Under the pieces are notes generated by a model that saw nothing but the letters and a program-made list of their open reading frames with translations, did not search any database and was not told the origin of the DNA. Shown one piece after another: positions 15,082-20,893 of a stretch of 20,893 bases of DNA. This stretch comes from an uncultured bacterium (GTDB lineage Bacteria > Bacillota > Clostridia > Oscillospirales > Acutalibacteraceae). The DNA is taken from assembly GCA_905215105.1 (NCBI GenBank), contig CAJMOI010000022.1, forward strand, positions 1 through 20,893, written 5' to 3'. The position numbers and the translations under genes are program-made. The first letter of the stretch is position 1. Every line of letters begins with the position of its first letter.

Positions 15082-15310
15082 CGGGCATTCTTCCTTTCCT
15101 GAAAAATAGGGCGAGGAACCGCAATGCTCCTCTATCAGCAGGATATGCCGCAAACAGGAAAAAATGACACGAAACCCGGCTTTTGGGAATAGAATGGGAA
15201 CAGCCGGGGAAAACATGAAATAGAAACAGAAGAGAAATCGAAACAAAAACAGAAGAAGAAAAGAACCGGGGAAACGTTCCCCGCTTGATAAGGGAAGAAG
15301 GTTTTTGTAT
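15082..15310. other. Divergent intergenic region with two stem-loops and a purine-rich tract
   Basis: No gene is supported here. A CCCGGCT/AGCCGGG stem (15175-15181 with 15202-15208) has a 20-nt loop. From about 15209 to 15266 the plus strand is almost all purine with frequent A. A perfect 7-bp hairpin, CGGGGAA-ACG-TTCCCCG (15267-15283), lies 27 nt before the phosphodiesterase ATG and could shape its leader. No convincing promoter was found on either strand. Confidence 0.5.
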
Positions 15311-15778
15311 ATGAGAATTTTGGTAGTATCCGACAGCCACGGCGATGCAGACGGCCTGCATAAAGTGATTCAGTCCCAGCCGAAAGCGGAAATTGTCATT
15401 CATTTGGGAGACGGGGAGCAGGATCTGGAAGCCCAGAAATATCTTTTCCCTCACAAAATGTTTTTGCAGGTGCGGGGAAACTGCGACTGGTGTTCCAAGC
15501 TGCCGTCTACTGGAAACTGTCTGGTAGAAGGGGTGCGGATTTTTTATACTCACGGGCATGTTTACAATGTGAAATACGGAACGTATGATTTTGAACAGGC
15601 TGCCAGAGAGAACAAAGCCAACATTGCCCTGTATGGACATACCCATATTCCGGAAACCGTGTACCGGGACGGATTGTATATCATGAACCCCGGCAGTCTG
15701 CGGGGCAGCTATGGTTCCTATGGCATCATTGACATTACCCCTCAGGGGATTGTTACAAACATTATTGACAGAAAATAA
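15311..15778 (+). CDS. YfcE-type metallophosphoesterase
   Basis: This is a small calcineurin-like metal-dependent phosphodiesterase of the YfcE/MJ0936 family; physiological substrates of the family are poorly known. The start is ATG 15311 with GAAGG about 9 nt upstream; a TTG at 15305 is less likely. The 155 aa hold all the two-metal motifs: DSHGD with Asp8 and His10, GD at 33-34, GNCD at 56-59, THGH at 80-83 and GHTH at 109-112, followed by NPGSLRG. It is divergent from the three-gene cassette and is followed by an independent promoter for the mutase gene, so it is probably transcribed alone. In many Firmicutes this gene neighbours rdgB and rph, which are not here. Confidence 0.92.
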   Translation: MRILVVSDSHGDADGLHKVIQSQPKAEIVIHLGDGEQDLEAQKYLFPHKMFLQVRGNCDWCSKLPSTGNCLVEGVRIFYTHGHVYNVKYGTYDFEQAARENKANIALYGHTHIPETVYRDGLYIMNPGSLRGSYGSYGIIDITPQGIVTNIIDRK

Positions 15779-15800
15779 CGCAAATCAACATGAAATGTCA

Positions 15801-15829
15801 TTGACATTGACGGACAACCGTGTTATTCT
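15801..15829 (+). promoter_or_regulatory. Strong SigA-type promoter for the phospho-sugar mutase gene
   Basis: A perfect TTGACA (15801-15806) is separated by 17 nt from TATTCT (15824-15829), which is preceded by TGT, an extended -10. Transcription would start near 15836, giving a leader of about 96 nt. Confidence 0.85.
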
Positions 15830-15838
15830 ATAGACAGG

Positions 15839-15872
15839 AAACGTCTGTCCGGAAATGGGTCCGGCACGTTTT
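15839..15872 (+). promoter_or_regulatory. Hairpin at the 5' end of the mutase mRNA
   Basis: AAACGT (15839-15844) pairs with ACGTTT (15866-15871), with an inner CCGG/CCGG pairing, at the very start of the predicted transcript and followed by TTTT. It may stabilise the mRNA or act as a weak attenuator; neither is shown. No known riboswitch class was recognised in the leader. Confidence 0.4.
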
Positions 15873-15931
15873 CCAAAGGGTATGGTTTTGAAAAAATACG
15901 TGCCATAGCGGCTGAAAGGAACGTGTTACCA

Positions 15932-17635
15932 ATGAACGAATACGAGAGATGGCTTTCCGTGTCTCTGGACGACCCCGACCTGACCGAGGAACTGAAGGCA
16001 ATTGAAGGAAAGCCGGAAGAGATCAACGATCGCTTTTACCGCAATCTGGAGTTCGGTACCGGTGGTCTGCGCGGTGTGATCGGCGCAGGCACAAACCGTA
16101 TGAATGTGTATACTGTCCGCAAGGCAACTCAGGGCCTGGCGAACTATCTGAACAACCACAAGGCAGAGGGCGCTGTGCCCAGCGTAGCCATTGCACACGA
16201 CAGCCGTATCAAGGGCGATACCTTTGCCCGTGAGTCCGCTGCGGTTCTGGCTGCCAACGGCATCAAGGCCTATCTGTATCCCCAGCTGATGCCCACTCCC
16301 GCACTGTCCTATGCTGTGCGGTATCTGAAGTGCGACGCCGGTATCTGTGTCACCGCCAGCCACAACCCCGCCAAATACAACGGCTATAAGGCTTATGGCA
16401 GCGACGGCTGCCAGGTCACCCTGGAAATGGCCGACGAGATTTTGGCAGAAATCAACAGCCTGGATATTTTCGCAGACGTGAAGAAGGTTGACTTTGAAGA
16501 GGGCCTGAAGAGCGGCATGATTGCCTGGATCGGCGAAGACTGCGTTACCGCTTTCCTGGACGATGTCCAGTCCCAGAGCGTTCTGGGCGGCACTGACGGC
16601 AGCCTGAAGATCGTTTACACGCCTCTGAACGGCAGCGGCAAAATGTGCGTCACCCGGATTTTGGAGCGCATTGGCGTCACCGATGTACATATCGTTCCCG
16701 AGCAGTCCGAGCCCGACGGCAACTTCCCCACCTGCCCCTATCCGAACCCCGAGATCCGCGAGGCTCTGCAGAAGGGTCTGGAACTGTGCGAAAAGGTGGA
16801 GCCCACCCTGCTGCTGGCAACCGACCCCGACTGTGACCGCGTAGGCATCGCTGTCAACCAGAACGGCGAGTATGTGCTGCTGACCGGCAACGAAGTCGGC
16901 ATTCTGCTGCTGGACTTCATCGCTTCCCAGAAGAAGGCAAACGGCACCCTGCCGGAGAATCCGGTAGCCGTTACCACCATCGTCAGCACCGACATGGTGG
17001 ACCCCATCGCCAAGGATTACGGCGTAGAGATGCGCCGCGTGCTCACCGGCTTCAAGTACATTGGCGACCAGATCGCCGGTCTGGAAGCAGAGGGCCATCC
17101 CGAGCGGTATCTGCTGGGCTTTGAAGAGAGCTATGGCTATCTGTCCGGCGGTTATGTCCGCGACAAGGACGCTGTGGACGGCAGTATGCTGATCTGCGAA
17201 ATGGCTTACTATTACAAGAAGAAGGGCATGACCCTGGTGGATGCCATCAATGCCCTGTATGAAAAATACGGTTACTACCGCAATGACCTGTGCAACTTCG
17301 GCTTTGAGGGCGAGGACGGCATGAAGAAGATGGAGAGCATCATGTCCACTCTGCGCGCCAATGCCCCTGCTGAAATTGCAGGCCATAAGGTCATCGGCTG
17401 GAGCGACTACAAGGAGTCTGTCCGCTATGACGGCGAAGAGAAGTCCGAAATCACGCTGCCCAAGTCCAACGTGCTGGAATACCGCATGGAAGACGGCAGC
17501 AAGCTGATTGTCCGTCCCTCCGGCACCGAGCCCAAGATCAAGATTTACCTGTCCGCAAAGGGCGCCAGCCGCGAGGATTCTGTGGCAATCATCGACAAGA
17601 TGAAGGCTGCTGTTCCCGCACTGCTGGGTATCTGA
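15932..17635 (+). CDS. pgcA: Phospho-sugar mutase, alpha-phosphoglucomutase/phosphomannomutase family
   Basis: The enzyme interconverts hexose 1- and 6-phosphates, linking glycolysis to glycogen and cell-wall sugar synthesis. ATG 15932 is 11 nt after GAAAGGA; a GTG at 15923 is too close to that site. The 567 aa are close to the B. subtilis PgcA length. The active-site serine lies in TASHNPAKYNGYK (Ser143), the Mg2+ loop is DPDCDRVG (298-305), the sugar-specificity loop GFEESYGYL starts at 396, and the phosphate-binding loop RPSGTEPK is at 528-535. Glucose versus mannose preference cannot be decided from sequence. Codon use resembles rpsO and pnp, and with the strong promoter this suggests high expression. 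Confidence 0.93.
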   Translation: MNEYERWLSVSLDDPDLTEELKAIEGKPEEINDRFYRNLEFGTGGLRGVIGAGTNRMNVYTVRKATQGLANYLNNHKAEGAVPSVAIAHDSRIKGDTFARESAAVLAANGIKAYLYPQLMPTPALSYAVRYLKCDAGICVTASHNPAKYNGYKAYGSDGCQVTLEMADEILAEINSLDIFADVKKVDFEEGLKSGMIAWIGEDCVTAFLDDVQSQSVLGGTDGSLKIVYTPLNGSGKMCVTRILERIGVTDVHIVPEQSEPDGNFPTCPYPNPEIREALQKGLELCEKVEPTLLLATDPDCDRVGIAVNQNGEYVLLTGNEVGILLLDFIASQKKANGTLPENPVAVTTIVSTDMVDPIAKDYGVEMRRVLTGFKYIGDQIAGLEAEGHPERYLLGFEESYGYLSGGYVRDKDAVDGSMLICEMAYYYKKKGMTLVDAINALYEKYGYYRNDLCNFGFEGEDGMKKMESIMSTLRANAPAEIAGHKVIGWSDYKESVRYDGEEKSEITLPKSNVLEYRMEDGSKLIVRPSGTEPKIKIYLSAKGASREDSVAIIDKMKAAVPALLGI

Positions 17636-17655
17636 AACAAAATCTGACCATGCAA

Positions 17656-17693
17656 AAGCCCGCTTCCCCAACCAGGAAGCGGGCTTCTGTTTT
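17656..17693 (+). terminator. Intrinsic terminator after the mutase gene
   Basis: AAGCCCGCTTCC (17656-17667) pairs perfectly over 12 bp with GGAAGCGGGCTT (17675-17686) around a 7-nt loop, followed by CTGTTTT. It begins 20 bp after the stop codon. Confidence 0.9.
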
Positions 17694-17844
17694 ATGAAAT
17701 AAGAAGATACAGGGCAAGTATGCCGTTTTTCACAGAGAAAAGAGGTCAAAAGCAGGGAAAGAGGAAAAATGTACGGAATACCGTTCTGTTTTTGTGAGGT
17801 TTGTATAAATCGGAAATTTGAATTCTATGCAAATCCCAGACGAG

Positions 17845-17878
17845 GTTTTCCACATGGATTCAACCGCATGTGGAAAAC
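17845..17878. repeat. 12-bp perfect inverted repeat with DnaA-box-like arms
   Basis: GTTTTCCACATG (17845-17856) and CATGTGGAAAAC (17867-17878) are perfect inverted copies separated by 10 bp. Each arm contains TTTTCCACA, one base off the DnaA box TTATCCACA. It may bind a dimeric protein, be a DnaA site pair, or simply form a cruciform or RNA hairpin. Confidence 0.6.
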
Positions 17879-18000
17879 TGTTCGGGTTTAACAGTATGTA
17901 TAACGCGGTTTGTCAAAGCCAACTGATTAGGGCGTTTCTGAAAACGAAGAAATGGATGGATTTTCCGCAAGCAACAGACAGATACAAGGCAAAAAACGCA

Positions 18001-18029
18001 GGAATCCTTTGTGGATTCCGAGTATTTTT
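18001..18029. terminator. Hairpin flanked by A- and T-runs, possible bidirectional terminator
   Basis: GGAATCC-TTTGT-GGATTCC (18001-18019) has AAAAAA 4 nt before it and TTTTT 5 nt after it, so either strand would give a hairpin followed by U's, though spaced from the stem. It may be part of a larger repeated element. Confidence 0.4.
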
Positions 18030-18145
18030 AACGCAGTAGCTGGCGTTGCACGACATCATTTCATGATGCCGATAGTAAAGACGATCATTTCGACTTTTCA
18101 GATAGCCCCTGGTTTTTAGGAATCAGCAAAAAGGGGGAATGAGGC

Positions 18146-18634
18146 GTGAAAGTGATTTTTCTGGATGTGGATGGCGTGCTGAATTCGGATTTCCGAAGCC
18201 GAAAACAGATTGCATCCGGACAGTTAATCGACGAAGAACGGGTACAGCTGTTGGGGGAGCTGGTTCGCCGCACCGGGGCGGAGCTGGTACTCCATTCCGG
18301 GTGGCGGTTCTGGCTGGATGAGCACCTGCGGCCCATTCGCCCGGAAGCGCAGCAGCTGACAGCCCTTTTGAAAAAACACGGAATGACGCTGGCGGGAAAA
18401 ACGGAAGATTTGTCGGAAACAAAGAGCTATCTGATTCCACGGCTCAGCCTGACAAAGGGAGATGAGATTCTCCTGTGGCTGCAAATGCACCCGGAAGTCA
18501 AAAAATATGTGATTCTGGAGGATCTGGATTTGCACAAGCTGCGGCTGAAACCCCACCATGTCCAGACAGACCCCTGTATCGGTCTGACAGAGGAAGATGT
18601 GGAACGGGCGGTGGCTATTTTAGGGGAGCTATAA
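18146..18634 (+). CDS. Small HAD-superfamily protein, Swiss-Army-Knife RNA-repair type HAD domain
   Basis: This 162-aa protein starts at GTG 18146, with AGGGGG 8 nt upstream. The N-terminal FLDVDGVLN has the HAD nucleophile Asp7 and acid/base Asp9. LHSGWR (49-54) supplies the motif II Ser and the WR signature, and ILEDLDL (123-129) supplies the acidic motif. This pattern matches the HAD domains described in 'Swiss Army Knife' RNA-repair proteins, a family also common as stand-alone proteins. A phosphatase or phosphotransferase activity, possibly on nucleic-acid ends, is inferred; the substrate is unknown. No ligase or kinase partner lies nearby. Its last codons and stop lie in the stem of the terminator. 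Confidence 0.85.
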   Translation: MKVIFLDVDGVLNSDFRSRKQIASGQLIDEERVQLLGELVRRTGAELVLHSGWRFWLDEHLRPIRPEAQQLTALLKKHGMTLAGKTEDLSETKSYLIPRLSLTKGDEILLWLQMHPEVKKYVILEDLDLHKLRLKPHHVQTDPCIGLTEEDVERAVAILGEL

Positions 18635-18674
18635 GAAAACCCGGAAGTTTGTGCTTCCGGGTTTTCTTATAGCT
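18627..18674 (+). terminator. 21-bp perfect terminator hairpin overlapping the HAD gene stop
   Basis: The stem arms 18627-18647 and 18654-18674 are perfect inverted copies of 21 bp with the loop TTTGTG. The core is CCCGGAAG/CTTCCGGG, followed by TTTTCTT in the right arm. The TAA stop of the HAD gene (18632-18634) is inside the left arm. The symmetry lets it serve also the converging acetyltransferase gene. Confidence 0.9.
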
Positions 18675-18768
18675 TCTTCTGTTTTGGATAGGGAGTGAGA
18701 ACAGAGGTCCTTCCCGTAAATCCAGCAGACGCTGAAAATACATGGCGATTCCTCTTTCTGACTTCTCT

Positions 18769-19350
18769 TTACTCCTCTTTCGGCGACAAACAAAGCGCCA
18801 CAAATTCCTCGTCCAGAGATTGCCAGGAGACCGGCGGCACCGGCTCGTCCTGTAATTTACGCAGGGGACGTTCCATGACAATCATGTCGTGCCACTCGCC
18901 CAGCTTGTAGCCCGTAGCGGGATAGGTGGCAATGGTGGAAAAGCCGTGGGCCTGATGGAACCCCACACTTACCGGATTGGGAACGGTGATGAGGGAATAC
19001 AGCCGGTAATAGCCTTGAGCCGCCAGCAGTGCCGTAATGGCCCCATACAGCCGGGACGCAAGGCCCAGCCGGTGGAAACGGTTGTCCACATAGACCGAAA
19101 GCTCTGCGTCCCACTGAAAAGCGGCGCGCTCGTGATGAGCGGAGGCATAACAGTACCCGGCAATTTCGCCGTCCACTTCACACACCAGCCACGGATATTG
19201 GGGTAAAATCCGCTCCACCCGGCGGGTGAATTCTTCCACGGTGGGCGGGACGTATTCAAAGGTGATAGAGGTATTCTCCACATAAGGGGCGTAAATGGCC
19301 AGCATTTTTTCCGCGTCCGCAGGAGAAGCTATCCGCAGGGTGATTTCCAT
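18769..19350 (-). CDS. GNAT acetyltransferase, phosphinothricin acetyltransferase-like
   Basis: GNAT enzymes move an acetyl group from acetyl-CoA to an amine. The ATG at 19350 follows AAGGAGG by 7 nt. The 193-aa protein begins LRIASPADAEKMLAIYAPYVENTSITFE, the usual start of the Pat/Bar/YncA subgroup, whose members acetylate phosphinothricin, methionine sulfoximine or related amino-acid analogues. The acetyl-CoA loop is at HRLGLASRLY (93-102) and the C-terminal GFHQAHGFSTI with GYKLGEWHD (147-155) is also typical. The exact substrate is not predictable. It lies 12 bp after the NAD+ synthetase gene, and its ribosome-binding site touches that stop, so they are probably one operon. Confidence 0.88.
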   Translation of the reverse strand: MEITLRIASPADAEKMLAIYAPYVENTSITFEYVPPTVEEFTRRVERILPQYPWLVCEVDGEIAGYCYASAHHERAAFQWDAELSVYVDNRFHRLGLASRLYGAITALLAAQGYYRLYSLITVPNPVSVGFHQAHGFSTIATYPATGYKLGEWHDMIVMERPLRKLQDEPVPPVSWQSLDEEFVALCLSPKEE

Positions 19351-19362
19351 ATGCCTGCCTCC

Positions 19363-20893
19363 TTACAGCCGGTCGATTTCGTCCAGCCACAGCTTGGAAC
19401 AGGCATCGCTGGGCATCCGCCAGTCTCCGCGGGGAGAAAGGGTCACGCTGCCCACTTTGGGGCCGTCGGGCAGGCAGGAGCGCTTAAACTGCTGGATAAA
19501 GAACCGGCGATAGAAGGTGCGCAGCCACTTTTTGATGGTCTCGTCATCGTAAGTGCCCGCGAAAGAGCGCTGGGCCATGCGGTAAATTTTGCCCGGAGCA
19601 AAGTGGAAGCGGAGCATATAGTACAGGAAGAAGTCGTGGAGCTCATAGGGACCCACCAGATCTTCCGTTTTCTGGGCAATCTGACCGTCAACCGGCGGCA
19701 GCAGCTCGGGGCTGACCGGGGTATCGAGGATATCTTCCAGCACTTCCCGCAGCGCAGGAGTGCCGATGAGGGCGCAATACCGTACCAGATAGCGTACCAG
19801 CGTTTTGGGAATCGAGGCGTTCACGCCGTACATGGACATGTGGTCGCCGTTGTAGGTAGCCCAGCCCAGTGCCAGCTCGGACAGGTCGCCGGTGCCGATC
19901 ACCAGACCGTTTTTCTGATTGGCGATATCCATGAGTACCTGGGTGCGCTCTCTGGCCTGGCTGTTTTCATAGGTCACATCGTGGACATCGGGGTCGTGGC
20001 CGATGTCGGAGAAATGCTGCTCCACGGCCTTGCCGATGGTCACCTGAGAGAAGGACACACCCAGTTCTGCCGCCAGCTTTTCGGCATTGCTGCGGGTACG
20101 GCTGGTAGTGCCGAAACAGGGCATGGTCACGGCCTGAATGCCGGTGCGGGGCAGATTCAAACTGTCAAAGGCCCGGACGGTCACCAGCAGGGCCAGAGTG
20201 GAATCCAATCCGCCGGAAAGTCCCACGACTGCGCAGGTGCAGCGGGTGTGGGCCAGACGGGTACGCAGACCGGCGGCCTGCATGGCCAGAATATCCCGGC
20301 AGCGGTGATCCAGATCGCCGGTATCACTGGGGACAAAGGGCAGACAGGGGAAAACCCGTTCCGGGGTATGAAGAGAAGCTTCCGGCAGGGTAAAGCCGAT
20401 CTCAAACAGCAGGTCTTCCACGTCAGGAGCCGTCCAGGTATTCATGCGGCGGCGTTCCTGACACAGCCGCTCAATATCAATATCGGCATAGACAAATCCC
20501 GTGGAATAGGGCTCGCTTTCGGACAGAAGAGCGCCGTTTTCACAGATCAAATCCTGTCCGGCAAACACCATATCGGTGGAGGACTCGCCAATACCGGCAT
20601 CGGCATAGACATAAGCAGCCAGCAGACGGGCAGATTGGTTCTTTACCAGCTCCCGGCGATAGGCGGCTTTGCCGATGGTTTCATCGCTGGCAGAGAGGTT
20701 CAGCAGCACCGTTGCGCCATTCATAGCCAGACGGGTGCTGGGGGGATTGGCCACCCACAAATCTTCGCAGATTTCCGCGCCAATGGTCAGGCCGGGGAAA
20801 TTTTCACAGGTAAACAGCAGGTCATAGCCCAGAGAGACTTCCTGCCCGCAGTAAACTATGGTTTCCAGCGCGGGGCCGGGGGTAAAGTGGCGA
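19363..20893 (-). CDS. nadE: Glutamine-dependent NAD+ synthetase (N-terminus beyond window)
   Basis: NadE amidates deamido-NAD+ to NAD+, using ammonia released from glutamine. The frame is open to the window end, so about 130 N-terminal residues are missing against the usual ~640; 509 residues are visible. The first part is the carbon-nitrogen hydrolase (glutaminase) domain with GAEICEDLW, where Cys42 of the visible chain is the expected nucleophile. The synthetase domain has the ATP pyrophosphatase loop LSGGLDSTLAL (coded near 20200-20225) and later IGTGDLSELALGWATYNGD, and ends near FKRSCLPDGPKVGSV. The GNAT gene follows after 12 bp. The promoter must lie outside the window. Confidence 0.96.
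   Translation of the reverse strand, partial: RHFTPGPALETIVYCGQEVSLGYDLLFTCENFPGLTIGAEICEDLWVANPPSTRLAMNGATVLLNLSASDETIGKAAYRRELVKNQSARLLAAYVYADAGIGESSTDMVFAGQDLICENGALLSESEPYSTGFVYADIDIERLCQERRRMNTWTAPDVEDLLFEIGFTLPEASLHTPERVFPCLPFVPSDTGDLDHRCRDILAMQAAGLRTRLAHTRCTCAVVGLSGGLDSTLALLVTVRAFDSLNLPRTGIQAVTMPCFGTTSRTRSNAEKLAAELGVSFSQVTIGKAVEQHFSDIGHDPDVHDVTYENSQARERTQVLMDIANQKNGLVIGTGDLSELALGWATYNGDHMSMYGVNASIPKTLVRYLVRYCALIGTPALREVLEDILDTPVSPELLPPVDGQIAQKTEDLVGPYELHDFFLYYMLRFHFAPGKIYRMAQRSFAGTYDDETIKKWLRTFYRRFFIQQFKRSCLPDGPKVGSVTLSPRGDWRMPSDACSKLWLDEIDRL

Larger units (their letters stand above)
17694..18145. other. Non-coding region of about 450 bp rich in palindromes
   Basis: No convincing gene is seen. 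An open frame at 17818-18039 starts at TTG, lacks a ribosome-binding site and runs through three inverted repeats. The region has lower GC than its surroundings. It holds a 12-bp inverted repeat (17845-17878), a 7-bp hairpin (18001-18019), an AACGC/GCGTT pairing (18030-18047) and a CATCAT/ATGATG hairpin (18054-18068). A TATAAA at 17804-17809 has no matching -35. The density of palindromes suggests a mobile or dispersed intergenic element, or a structured RNA. Confidence 0.5.

Noticed and set aside
15082..15246. N-terminal extension of the 83-aa protein to 138 aa
   Set aside because: The added part is Phe/Cys-rich with no start signal, whereas ATG 15081 has a well-placed ribosome-binding site.
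15926..17749. 607-codon open frame antisense to the mutase gene
   Set aside because: It covers the mutase gene and its terminator in the antisense direction; the mutase has all active-site motifs.
17818..18039. 73-codon frame in the palindromic region
   Set aside because: It has a TTG start, no ribosome-binding site, and runs through several inverted repeats, which fits non-coding DNA better.

Overview
This window looks like a chromosomal segment of a GC-rich gut-type Firmicute (Clostridia, probably Oscillospiraceae/Ruminococcaceae). The main support is the gene order infB-rbfA-nrnA-truB-ribF-rpsO-pnp, strong purine-rich Shine-Dalgarno sites, bacillary-type promoters (TTTACA-N17-TATAAT, TTGACA-N17-TATTCT), a DUF3784 protein, and a short dispersed-repeat-like element of a kind I associate with this group. 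The genus cannot be fixed from the sequence alone. No tRNA, rRNA, CRISPR array, phage or transposase gene was seen.

Positions 1-9180 hold the translation/RNA-processing block. infB is cut at its 5' end by the window edge and closed by an intrinsic terminator. Three small, less GC-rich genes for membrane proteins (73, 86 and 105 aa) then sit between infB and rbfA, where neighbours are normally tight. The 86-aa protein carries a sequence resembling the signature loop of Na+-translocating decarboxylase beta subunits, and a 50-bp double-hairpin repeat lies just upstream of it. rbfA, nrnA, truB and ribF follow as an overlapping or closely spaced operon. A strong extended -10 promoter and a structured leader then start rpsO, followed by pnp, with a hairpin between them and a 14-bp terminator after pnp.

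Positions 9181-14030 carry a K+(Na+)/H+ antiporter with two C-terminal RCK_C-like domains, then proB, proA and an unknown single-span membrane-anchored protein, all on the plus strand and apparently co-transcribed in part. Ion/proton exchange beside proline synthesis would suit a role in osmotic adjustment, but this is inference.

Positions 14034-15081 hold a compact minus-strand cassette of three small unknown proteins, two of which share an LxSPxxxxxLQxL motif. It converges on the anchored protein with only 3 bp between stop codons. Divergent from it, a YfcE-type metallophosphoesterase leads to a phospho-sugar mutase gene that has its own strong promoter, leader hairpin and terminator, and codon use like the ribosomal genes.

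Positions 17694-18145 are non-coding and rich in palindromes. A small HAD protein of the type found in RNA-repair 'Swiss Army Knife' proteins follows and ends inside a 21-bp perfect terminator stem. The window closes with a minus-strand pair: glutamine-dependent NAD+ synthetase (N-terminus beyond the window) and, 12 bp downstream, a phosphinothricin-type GNAT acetyltransferase.
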